NCBI GenBank assembly: GCA_003645255.1
Contig: QNES01000015.1
Span: 1 to 40,015 of the forward strand
Source of the DNA: Gammaproteobacteria bacterium
Lineage (GTDB): Bacteria; Pseudomonadota; Gammaproteobacteria; Beggiatoales; Beggiatoaceae
DNA: 40,015 nucleotides
Direction of reading: 5' to 3'
Shown here: positions 33,137 through 40,015 of the stretch, piece after piece
Layout of the letters: each line of letters begins with the position of its first letter
Position numbering within the stretch: position 1 is the first letter of the stretch
Notes under the pieces: model-generated
The model's input: only the letters and a program-made list of their open reading frames with translations
Database searches by the model: none
Told to the model about the DNA's origin: nothing
Translations under genes and position numbers: made by a program

Positions 33137-35749
33137 ATGAGTGTTAGATTCATTTTTTACAAAACTCTACAAGTTACCTTACTGATGGGCTTGCTGTTAA
33201 TCTTGTTAGGAGCGAGTGTTGGAGCAATTATTCAATGGTATTTTATCCCGCAATTGCCTTCCACTGAAAGTCTTAGAGATATCCGCTTGCAAGTGCCACT
33301 CCATATTTATACCAAGGATAACGTTTTTATGGCAGAATATGGTAAGCAGCGTCGTATCCCCTTATTAGCTAATAAGATACCACCACTTTTAATTAAAGCA
33401 GTGTTAGCGGCAGAAGATGATAGATTTTATGAGCATCAGGGTGTCGATATGAAAGGTTTATTGCGAGCGACTTTCAGCCTATTAAAAACGGGCGAAAAAC
33501 GGCAAGGAGGGAGTACCATCACCATGCAAATGGCGCGTAACTTTTTTCTTTCCCATGATAGAACATTTACCCGTAAATTTAAAGAAATTTTGATGGCTCT
33601 GAAGATTGAGGATGAGTTATCGAAAGAAGATATCCTGAGTTTGTATCTGAATAAAATTTACTTTGGTCATCGCGCCTATGGCGTGGGTGCAGCCGCACTA
33701 ATTTATTATGGTAAAGATATTGATAAGTTAAGTTTAGATCAATGGGCTATGTTAGCAGGTATTCCCAAAGCCCCTTCAGTTAATAATCCGTTAACGAACC
33801 CACAACGTGCGTTAGAACGTAGAAATTATGTGCTTAGACGTATGTTGGCCCTTAATTATATTAGTCAGGATGATTACGATACCAGCATCAAGGCTCCTAA
33901 TAGCGCAAAGCCTTATAAACTGGTTGCAAATTTAGATGTTTTATATGTGGCTGAAATGGTACGCTCCTTTTTGGTAAAGAAATTTGGTGATGAAGCCATG
34001 ACCAGAGGTTATAGGGTCTTTACAACCATTGATAGTCGCTTGCAAAACGGGGCAAACTCAGTGGTACGCAGAACTTTATTCAATCGTGATAGGCGATATG
34101 GTTTTAGGGGGGTTGTTGCTCATGTTTCGATACCTAAAAATAAAGATGCTGAAGAGGTAAATAAGTGGGCTGATAATATTTTAAAAAATTACCAGGAAAT
34201 GGATCGTTTAGTGCCTAGCCTGGTGTTATCAGTTAGGCGTAGAAGTTTTGATGCTTATAATATAAAAGCGGGGAAATTTAAAGTCAAGTGGCATGATATT
34301 TCCTGGGCACGTAAACCGCGAGGGCGTTATCCAAAAAGTGCAAAAAATGTGGTTAAACGTGGGGATATTATTATGGCGCGCCCTTCAGTCATTCAGCAAA
34401 AAAGTTATAAAAAAGGAGTAACAAAAGACACAAGGGATGATTTATATCAGGCTATTTCTCAAAAAGATTTCAAAAAGGTACGCTGGCGCTTATCTCAACC
34501 CCCTGAAATTGAAGCTGCATTGGTTGCCCTTGATCCTAAAAATGGAGCCATTACAGCACTAGTAGGCGGTTTTGATTTTTATAAAAGTAAGTTTAATCGG
34601 GCTACACAAGCAAAAAGGCAACCAGGTTCTTCCTTTAAACCGTTTATTTTTTCAGCGGCACTGGCAAGGGGTTATTCACCTTCGAGTTCCATTAATGATG
34701 CACCGTTTAGGGCTGGTAGGTGGCGGCCTCGTAATTATAGTCATAAGTATTATGGTTGGACAACCCTAAGGACCGCATTAACCTATTCATTTAATGTTTC
34801 ATCGGTGCGCTTATTGGATAAAATTGGTATAGCTTATGCGATTAATCATTTGACTAAGTTTGGTTTTAAAAAGAAGGACTTTCCAAGAAATCTAACGATT
34901 TCTTTGGGTTCAGCAGAGGTGACACCGCTGGCATTGACAGCGGGGTTTGCTGTTTTTGCTAATGGTGGATTTCAGGTAAAACCTTACTTTATAGATCGCA
35001 TTGAAGATGTGAATGGTAAAATTGTTTATTCGGCCAATCCATTAAAAATTTGTCGAAAATGTCCAAAAGAAGTTTTGGCTCAAGATAAACAGTTAGAATC
35101 TGAGATTCTGGTACCTCATAACAGTTGTACACAAACACCCCGTTATGCGCCAAGAGCGATTAGTGCTAACAATGCTTATAACATGACATCTATGCTTAGG
35201 GATGTGGTTCGTAGGGGAACGGCGCGTAAGGCTCGTAAACTTGGGCGACGTGATATTGCCGGTAAAACGGGTACGACAAGTAACCAATTTGATGTTTGGT
35301 TTGCTGGCTATTCGCCTGATATAGTGACAACAGTTTGGATGGGGTTTGATAATCCTCGTTCTTTGGGTCGTCGCGCCACAGGTGGTAATACCGCTTTGCC
35401 TATATGGATGAATTTTATGAGGGTAGCGTTATCCGGTAAATCAGTGAAATCATTGGCGAAGTATTACGATACAGATAAAGAAAGTCGTTCGAGTTCTTCT
35501 TCTAAACGAAAGGTTTCAAAGAAACGTCGGAAAAAGTCATCAAGATCATCAAGATCATCAAGATCATCAAGATCATCAAGATCATCAAGATCATCAAGAT
35601 CATCAAGATCATCAAGATCATCAAGATCATCAAAATCATCAAAATCATCAAGATCATCAAAGTCGTCAAAGAAACGGGTTATAAAACAAAAGAAGCGTAC
35701 TCCACAAAAGAAGCCTAGAAGAGTGGTTCCAGAAGAACAGTTATTTTAA
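33137..35749 (+). CDS. mrcA: Penicillin-binding protein 1A (bifunctional glycosyltransferase/transpeptidase)
   Basis: The 870-residue protein polymerises and cross-links peptidoglycan. One N-terminal helix (about 11-34) precedes a family 51 glycosyltransferase with catalytic AAEDDRFYEHQGVD (Glu93) and QGGSTITMQMARN. The transpeptidase has SSFK (nucleophile near 498), SFN (near 551) and KTGTT (near 710). The long insert between the domains is typical of PBP1A. Divergence from pilMNOPQ is the classic gammaproteobacterial ponA arrangement. The C-terminus is odd: after about residue 785 comes a highly basic tail with 15 SSR/SSK triplets (about 801-845), then KKRVIKQKKRTPQKKPRR, encoded by a 9-bp tandem repeat and predicted to lie in the periplasm. 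Confidence 0.95.
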   Translation: MSVRFIFYKTLQVTLLMGLLLILLGASVGAIIQWYFIPQLPSTESLRDIRLQVPLHIYTKDNVFMAEYGKQRRIPLLANKIPPLLIKAVLAAEDDRFYEHQGVDMKGLLRATFSLLKTGEKRQGGSTITMQMARNFFLSHDRTFTRKFKEILMALKIEDELSKEDILSLYLNKIYFGHRAYGVGAAALIYYGKDIDKLSLDQWAMLAGIPKAPSVNNPLTNPQRALERRNYVLRRMLALNYISQDDYDTSIKAPNSAKPYKLVANLDVLYVAEMVRSFLVKKFGDEAMTRGYRVFTTIDSRLQNGANSVVRRTLFNRDRRYGFRGVVAHVSIPKNKDAEEVNKWADNILKNYQEMDRLVPSLVLSVRRRSFDAYNIKAGKFKVKWHDISWARKPRGRYPKSAKNVVKRGDIIMARPSVIQQKSYKKGVTKDTRDDLYQAISQKDFKKVRWRLSQPPEIEAALVALDPKNGAITALVGGFDFYKSKFNRATQAKRQPGSSFKPFIFSAALARGYSPSSSINDAPFRAGRWRPRNYSHKYYGWTTLRTALTYSFNVSSVRLLDKIGIAYAINHLTKFGFKKKDFPRNLTISLGSAEVTPLALTAGFAVFANGGFQVKPYFIDRIEDVNGKIVYSANPLKICRKCPKEVLAQDKQLESEILVPHNSCTQTPRYAPRAISANNAYNMTSMLRDVVRRGTARKARKLGRRDIAGKTGTTSNQFDVWFAGYSPDIVTTVWMGFDNPRSLGRRATGGNTALPIWMNFMRVALSGKSVKSLAKYYDTDKESRSSSSSKRKVSKKRRKKSSRSSRSSRSSRSSRSSRSSRSSRSSRSSRSSKSSKSSRSSKSSKKRVIKQKKRTPQKKPRRVVPEEQLF
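35537..35671 (+). repeat. 9-bp tandem repeat in the 3' end of mrcA
   Basis: Ten perfect copies of TCATCAAGA (35537-35626) are followed by five variants (TCATCAAAA twice, TCATCAAGA, TCATCAAAG, TCGTCAAAG). Each unit encodes Ser-Ser-Arg or Ser-Ser-Lys. The unit length is a multiple of three, so copy-number change preserves the frame. Confidence 0.95.
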
Positions 35750-35775
35750 TTGTGAAACGCAGTGACGAAGTCATA

Positions 35776-35802
35776 GATAACTGATAACTGATAACTGATA
35801 AC
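35776..35802 (+). repeat. 7-bp GATAACT tandem repeat abutting the plsY start
   Basis: Three full GATAACT units and a final GATAAC end directly at the plsY ATG (35803). No Shine-Dalgarno sequence is visible. Fragments of the same phrase occur at 26416-26430 and 37300-37320, each in gene gaps. Confidence 0.85.
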
Positions 35803-36387
35803 ATGTTTATTAATAGTTTATTAATACTCGGAGCCTATTTATTAGGCTCCCTTTCCGGAGCAATAATAATTTGCAAGGTGCTGGGATTGCCCGATCCCCG
35901 CACACAGGGTTCAGGTAATCCTGGGGCAACCAATATACTACGTCAAAACGGTAAAAAACAGGCTATCATCACCCTATTGGTGGATGTATTTAAAGGTGTG
36001 ATAGCGGTATTAGTCGCAAAATTGATTATTTCTGATGAAGCCATTTTAGCAAGTGTTGGTGTCGCCGTGTTTTTAGGACATTTATATCCTATTTTCTTTC
36101 ATTTTCGTGGGGGCAAAGGGGTCGCTACTGCATTTGGTGTCTTAATGATGTTAGCATGGCCTGTTAGTTTAGCGGCTTTAGCAACCTGGTTTGTCATGGC
36201 TGCCTTGTTTCGTTATTCATCATTAGCTGCTATTTCTTCTGCTATGCTTACACCGGTGTATATGTTTTTGTTTACGGGCGTGTGGGAGTATATTATGATG
36301 AGTTTTATAATTAGTAGCTTGCTTATTTGGCGGCATCGTTCTAATATTCAAAATTTACTAGCAGGTCAAGAAAGAAAAATCCGTTAA
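35803..36387 (+). CDS. plsY: Glycerol-3-phosphate acyltransferase PlsY
   Basis: The 194-residue integral membrane enzyme transfers an acyl group from acyl-phosphate to glycerol 3-phosphate, the first step of phospholipid synthesis. The conserved signatures are present: LGSLSGAI near the N-terminus, RTQGSGNPGATNILR (about 33-47), and HFRGGKGVATAFG (about 101-113). Five to six helices and the length are normal. It lies 53 bases after mrcA, and its translation start adjoins the GATAACT repeat without a ribosome site. Confidence 0.96.
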   Translation: MFINSLLILGAYLLGSLSGAIIICKVLGLPDPRTQGSGNPGATNILRQNGKKQAIITLLVDVFKGVIAVLVAKLIISDEAILASVGVAVFLGHLYPIFFHFRGGKGVATAFGVLMMLAWPVSLAALATWFVMAALFRYSSLAAISSAMLTPVYMFLFTGVWEYIMMSFIISSLLIWRHRSNIQNLLAGQERKIR

Positions 36388-36441
36388 GGGGGAATTGGGA
36401 AACTTACAGAAGTAATGGGGAATTAGGATGGGGAATTGGCA

Positions 36442-37284
36442 ATGAATAACTATTTTTTAATAACCAGTCATTGTTTATTTATGACAATCATTTTACTTGT
36501 TGTACCTGGCTGTTCTAGCAATATACCACGAAGTTGGACACCGACTCAGCAAAATGACAAAGTCGTATGGGCTGACGACGGCTCAGAAGTCGCCACGGTG
36601 GTACTTAGTTTTGAGGAAAAACGAAGTGGTGTGTTTAGTCGTACAACGGATAAACGCCATTTTAAACATCAAATTGTCGTGCAAAATATTGATGGAGCAC
36701 CACGTACCATTACCGATTGGCGCAATTATCAAAATGGTCAGATATTTTATATGAAACAAGCTGGCTATTTTGTAGTGGAATCACTACTTCCAAATGGAGC
36801 AAAGCGCTTTGATAAAATTGCTTTAAATGGTCATGAAATTTTAATTATCGAAACGCCTGATAGTGAACACAAGCCCTGTCAAAATGTGGCCACTTCAAAA
36901 ACACCGCCCGTTGATTCCCGCGTGATTCCTTCACCGGATGGTCAACAATTGGCGTATATTTATAGCCCTGAATGTGGTAAAGTCACCGTGGAATTTTTAC
37001 ATGCCAATAATTTAAATCTTTTTGATAATCAAACCATAGAGATTGATGAGCCGATGAATGCGAAATGGCATCCAGAGGGTTATGTGATTTTAGTCAGTAA
37101 GAATTATAAAAAAGCCTGGAAATTCACACCACTGACACCGCCAGCCTCTATTACTCCCCTGCTGTGCTTTTCAGCCATGACAACGAGTAGTGATGTATCA
37201 TCAGAAGGGCAGAAGGTATATTTTGACGGGGATAAATTAGCTACTAAAGAGGTAGGCAGCCAACAAGCTTTTGGTTGTCAATAA
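36442..37284 (+). CDS. Putative lipoprotein of unknown function
   Basis: The ATG at 36442 gives 280 residues; a TTG two codons upstream is possible, but GGGGA 9 bases before this ATG supports it. The N-terminus ends in VVPGC, a lipobox-like site, then SSNIPRSWTP. The body has repeated strands with Asp/Gly turns, such as VWADDGSEVATVVLSFEEK, RVIPSPDGQQLAYIYSPECGK and NAKWHPEGYVILVSKNYKKAW, reminiscent of a small beta-propeller (WD40/TolB-like). I do not recognise a named family. It lies between plsY and yebC. Confidence 0.7.
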   Translation: MNNYFLITSHCLFMTIILLVVPGCSSNIPRSWTPTQQNDKVVWADDGSEVATVVLSFEEKRSGVFSRTTDKRHFKHQIVVQNIDGAPRTITDWRNYQNGQIFYMKQAGYFVVESLLPNGAKRFDKIALNGHEILIIETPDSEHKPCQNVATSKTPPVDSRVIPSPDGQQLAYIYSPECGKVTVEFLHANNLNLFDNQTIEIDEPMNAKWHPEGYVILVSKNYKKAWKFTPLTPPASITPLLCFSAMTTSSDVSSEGQKVYFDGDKLATKEVGSQQAFGCQ

Positions 37285-37329
37285 CCACTGAGTCATTTAT
37301 AACTGATAACAGATAAAATATAACAGATT

Positions 37330-38076
37330 ATGGCTGGACATAGTAAATGGGCAAATATTCAGCACCGTAAAGGTGCTCAGGATGCCAAACGAGGCAAATT
37401 ATTTACTAAATTAATTCGTGAAATTACCATCGCAGCCCGTCTAGGTGGGAGCGATGCAGCGGCGAATCCACGTCTTCGCGCTGCCATTGATAAAGCTTTG
37501 GCTGGCAATATGACTAAGGATACGATAGAACGTGCTATCAAACGTGGTGCAGGGGAACAAGAAGGAGAACACTACGAAGAAATCCGTTATGAGGGCTATG
37601 CCCCAGGTGGAATAGCAGTCATGGTTGATTGTATGACTGATAATCGCAAGCGTACCGTTGCTGAGGTACGTCATGCGTTTAGCAGATGTGGTGGTAATTT
37701 AGGGACTGATGGTTCGGTAGCTTATTTATTTGAAAGGCTTGGACTGCTCAGTTTTCCGCCTGGCAGTGATGAAGATCAAATTATGGAAGTCGCTTTAGAA
37801 GCCGGTGCCCAGGATGTCATACTCAATGATGATACTTCCATTGATGTGTTAAGCGCACCGGATGATTTTTACTCCGTTTCTGATGCAATGGAAAAAGCTA
37901 AATGGGTACCAACCCAGGCAGAAATCACCATGCAAGCTTCAACTCATATTACTTTAGATTTAGATAATGCTCAAAAAATGCTGCGCTTATTGGATATGCT
38001 AGAAGATTTAGATGATATTCAACAAGTTTATTCTAATGCGGATATCAGTGAAGAAATTATGGCAAAGTTAGCGTGA
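37330..38076 (+). CDS. yebC: YebC/PmpR family protein
   Basis: The 248-residue protein begins [28 protein letters not shown], the invariant N-terminus of the YebC/TACO1 family. It continues with [16 protein letters not shown] and [29 protein letters not shown], all canonical. Members act as ribosome-associated translation factors that help at proline stretches and have been described as transcription regulators. It precedes ruvC by 7 bases, a common gammaproteobacterial order. Confidence 0.97.
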   Translation: MAGHSKWANIQHRKGAQDAKRGKLFTKLIREITIAARLGGSDAAANPRLRAAIDKALAGNMTKDTIERAIKRGAGEQEGEHYEEIRYEGYAPGGIAVMVDCMTDNRKRTVAEVRHAFSRCGGNLGTDGSVAYLFERLGLLSFPPGSDEDQIMEVALEAGAQDVILNDDTSIDVLSAPDDFYSVSDAMEKAKWVPTQAEITMQASTHITLDLDNAQKMLRLLDMLEDLDDIQQVYSNADISEEIMAKLA

Positions 38077-38083
38077 CTATATT

Positions 38084-38548
38084 GTGATAGAACGTATTTT
38101 AGGTATTGATCCCGGTTCTCGACTGACCGGGTTTGGCATCATTGAAATTCATCGACGAAAGGCTATCTATGTAGGTAGTGGGTGCATACGTATGCAGTCG
38201 AAGACTCTTCCCGCACGTTTGCATGAAATCTATACAGGTATGAGTCAAATCATTGAACAATACCAACCAACAGTATCTGCTATTGAACAAGTCTTTATGT
38301 ATCGTAATGCTGCTTCTGCCCTTAAATTAGGGCAAGCGCGAGGTGCGGCTATCGTTGCCTGTGTACAGCAGGGCTTACCGGTACATGAATATGCACCTAC
38401 TCAAATTAAACAAGCAGTGGTGGGTAAAGGTCATGCCGATAAGGTACAAGTACAACACATGGTCAAAGTCCTATTATCTCTTTCTAATACGCCGCAAGCG
38501 GATGCCGCAGATGCTTTAGCAGTTGCCCTTTGTTATGCTCATCATTAG
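38084..38548 (+). CDS. ruvC: Holliday junction resolvase RuvC
   Basis: Starting at GTG 38084, the 154-residue product begins with the RuvC signature [16 protein letters not shown] (catalytic Asp8 region). It includes [25 protein letters not shown] (second acidic site), and ends with [15 protein letters not shown] (final Asp pair). It is slightly shorter than the usual 160-175 residues, only at the C-terminal tail. No ruvA or ruvB follows, unlike the usual yebC-ruvC-ruvA-ruvB order. Confidence 0.96.
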   Translation: MIERILGIDPGSRLTGFGIIEIHRRKAIYVGSGCIRMQSKTLPARLHEIYTGMSQIIEQYQPTVSAIEQVFMYRNAASALKLGQARGAAIVACVQQGLPVHEYAPTQIKQAVVGKGHADKVQVQHMVKVLLSLSNTPQADAADALAVALCYAHH

Positions 38549-38581
38549 CCTCGAATCCTGAACGACAAATAATGCGAATAA

Positions 38582-38614
38582 AGAAATACCATTTTTTCAA
38601 AAAATGGTATTTCT
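38582..38614. repeat. AGAAATACCATTTTTT palindrome
   Basis: AGAAATACCATTTTTT is exactly complementary to AAAAAATGGTATTTCT around a single C, a member of the AGAAAT...ATTTCT family. It lies between convergent ruvC and the small gene at 38618 and could terminate transcription from either side. Confidence 0.85.
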
Positions 38615-38617
38615 AAA

Positions 38618-38890
38618 CTATCTTTTTCTGTGCTGTCTCTTATTAGCCGCTTGGATTAATTTTGGCAACACCTGATCAAGATGGGCATTAATTTCTTTGA
38701 CAGCTTCCTTTGTGGCATGCTTTAACACAGCTTCCAATTTGAATTGAACTATTCTTTCGATTTGTTGTTCAAGTGCTCTAATTTGAATATCGCTCAATAC
38801 GGATGGAAGTTCATCCACTTCCGGCATATCTTTTCCAGGGACAACAATATCTTTTAATATCGGAAGTTCAATTTTTTTCGTGGTTTTCAT
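38618..38890 (-). CDS. Small conserved helical protein downstream of holC
   Basis: The 90-residue protein begins MKTTKKIELPILKDIVVPGK. It has an acidic proline-containing N-terminus and then a long amphipathic helix (IQIRALEQQIERIVQF...HLDQVLPKLIQAANKRQ) ending RQHRKR. It probably forms a coiled coil. It lies 20 bases after holC in the same orientation. I do not recognise a functional family; association with polymerase or peptidase genes near holC is only positional. Confidence 0.65.
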   Translation of the reverse strand: MKTTKKIELPILKDIVVPGKDMPEVDELPSVLSDIQIRALEQQIERIVQFKLEAVLKHATKEAVKEINAHLDQVLPKLIQAANKRQHRKR

Positions 38891-38910
38891 AATATGCCTA
38901 CTTCCATTCC

Positions 38911-39339
38911 TTAACGGTTAATGTTATGAACTTTTAACATGAAACCTTTTTCTTTGTATAAACGATAACGGGTACGCCCGGCTTGACGCGCTGGCTCGGT
39001 ATCATCAACAATTTCAGCCATTCGCTCAAATGCTTCAAAAAACGGTGGCACGTTTTCAGTTAGATTAATTAGGACATCCATTCCTTCACAAATTGCTTCA
39101 GTGTAACCTATCTGTATCGGTGCAGATGATGATTCGTCAGGGTAAATATCGTGTGGCAAAAAACTTTCCTTATTAAAGATCCATAACATCCTATCAAGTC
39201 GCTGAGCTGAATCCCTGGTATCAGTATGAATATAAATACGATAGCCCTGATGCCAAGCTTTATTCGTTAATTGACAAGTGAAACGCTCCTTTTCTTGCCG
39301 ATAATGGGTGTGTAATAGATAAAAATCGACTTGACGCAT
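38911..39339 (-). CDS. holC: DNA polymerase III chi subunit HolC
   Basis: The 142-residue protein begins RQVDFYLL and contains LTNKAWHQGYRIYIHTDTRDSAQRLDRMLWIFNKESFLPHDIY. The sections PIQIGY and DVLINLTENVPPFFEAFERMAEIVD follow, the core of the chi fold. It joins the clamp-loader psi subunit and binds SSB at the fork. It lies next to a decayed aminopeptidase N gene in divergent orientation. Confidence 0.94.
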   Translation of the reverse strand: MRQVDFYLLHTHYRQEKERFTCQLTNKAWHQGYRIYIHTDTRDSAQRLDRMLWIFNKESFLPHDIYPDESSSAPIQIGYTEAICEGMDVLINLTENVPPFFEAFERMAEIVDDTEPARQAGRTRYRLYKEKGFMLKVHNINR

Positions 39340-39404
39340 AAGCTGCCCTTCATTTATTTTTCAATTCGTTATACTATTTTTTCAATTATTATACGTTTTT
39401 TCTT

Positions 39405-39477
39405 ATAAGAAAATGGCATTTTTCAATAAGTTATGCGACTTCGCGCATAGTTTTTTACAAAAAAGGGTATTTCTGCA
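39405..39477. repeat. Interrupted AGAAAT-family palindrome
   Basis: AGAAAATGGCATTTTT (about 39408-39423) and AAAAAAGGGTATTTCT (about 39459-39475) are diverged arms separated by about 35 bases. The interior has its own TATGCG/CGCATA hairpin, so this copy appears to have been split by an insertion. Confidence 0.5.
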
Positions 39478-39503
39478 CTACCATTAATGGAGACTTAATC
39501 AAT

Positions 39504-40015
39504 ATGGCGTCAATGCCGGTCAAAAAATTTCGCAAAGATTACCAACCAGCCGATTATTGGATAAATTCCGCCACATTGCATTTTGAAGATGAAGAAGTAT
39601 TTGGGTTGGCATAAGATTTAGATGTTTATAAGGTTGTGGCGGTCAAGGATTTTAATAGCGGTGAAAATAAAGGTTTAAACGTTTTCAATTCAAAATATGT
39701 CTTGGCTAAATCAGAAACGGCAACCGATGGCGATTTTCAAAATATCGAAAGGGTTATCGCTCACGAATATTTCCATAACTGGACCGGCAATCGCGTCACC
39801 TGTCGCGATTGGTTTCAATTGAGTCTGAAAGAGGGCTTAACCGTATTTCGTGATCAAGAATTTTCAGCTGATATGGGATCGCGGGCAGTTATTCGTATTA
39901 ATAATGTCAAAAATTTGCGTACCCGCCAATTTTCAGAAGATGCCGGACCTATCGCTCACCCGGTACGTCCAGATGCCTATATAGAAATGAATAATTTCTA
40001 TACGACGACGGTGTA
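39504..40015 (+). pseudogene. pepN: Decayed aminopeptidase N (pepN), cut by window edge
   Basis: The reading frame from the ATG at 39504 gives MASMPVKKFRKDYQPADYWI, the N-terminus of M1 aminopeptidase N. It then jumps from about residue 28 to the region before the catalytic domain (EDEEVFGLA), losing roughly 200 residues. A TAA at 39612-39614 replaces the Tyr codon in FGLEYDLD of E. coli PepN. Downstream the same frame continues [24 protein letters not shown], where the exopeptidase GAMEN motif has lost two residues. It then has intact zinc ligands HEYFH and ...LSLKE, and runs to the window end. The deletion is in frame but the stop is not bypassed, so this copy is almost certainly non-functional as read. 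Confidence 0.85.

Noticed and set aside
35537-35671. Possible CRISPR array or minisatellite outside a gene.
   Set aside because: The unit is 9 bp with no spacers and lies in frame inside mrcA.

Overview
The window looks like a chromosomal contig from a filamentous or giant sulfur bacterium of the gammaproteobacterial order Thiotrichales (Beggiatoa/Thioploca/Thiomargarita type). This is inferred from three things: AT-rich intergenic DNA packed with short dispersed palindromes, the gammaproteobacterial gene order ponA-pilMNOPQ, and a cytochrome-rich respiratory locus. No rRNA or other decisive taxonomic marker is present.

Positions 1-1198 hold no intact gene. They contain the 3' end of a group II intron (domains V and VI), an IS630-type transposase remnant and a mosaic of dispersed repeats. 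Positions 1199-18728, all on the minus strand, form a respiratory locus. In transcription order it encodes an outer-membrane porin, two 46-residue single-helix proteins, a cytochrome bd subunit I-like membrane protein, a di-haem cytochrome c, a tri-haem cytochrome fused to an ethylbenzene-dehydrogenase-gamma-like haem b domain, a cupredoxin-like periplasmic protein, a third 46-residue single-helix protein, two di-haem cytochrome c peroxidase-like proteins, a Tat-exported Rieske protein and an AioA-like molybdopterin oxidoreductase. The last four genes match the composition of the iodate reductase cluster idrA/idrB/idrP1/idrP2. A plausible reading is that the bd-like/cytochrome module takes electrons from quinol and passes them through cytochromes and the cupredoxin to a periplasmic IdrAB-type reductase, with the IdrP proteins removing reactive by-products. 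The quinol link is inference.

This locus is interrupted twice by defence or selfish genes. One is a DNA methyltransferase fused to an Mrr-like nuclease domain (12772-14235). The other is a RelE/ParE-like toxin-antitoxin pair with a second DNA methyltransferase (8390-10252).

Positions 18729-20128 are repeat-rich and nearly gene-free. Next come a 2041-residue surface lipoprotein of about 17 Ig-like repeats with C-terminal calcium-binding repeats (20129-26254), the type IV pilus alignment operon pilMNOPQ (26433-31981, minus), and a 1.15-kb repeat region that includes a 146-bp MITE-like element. On the plus strand follow ponA (with a 9-bp tandem repeat encoding a Ser-Arg-rich tail), plsY, a lipoprotein gene, yebC and ruvC. 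Two minus-strand genes (holC and a small conserved gene) and a decayed pepN at the right edge end the window.
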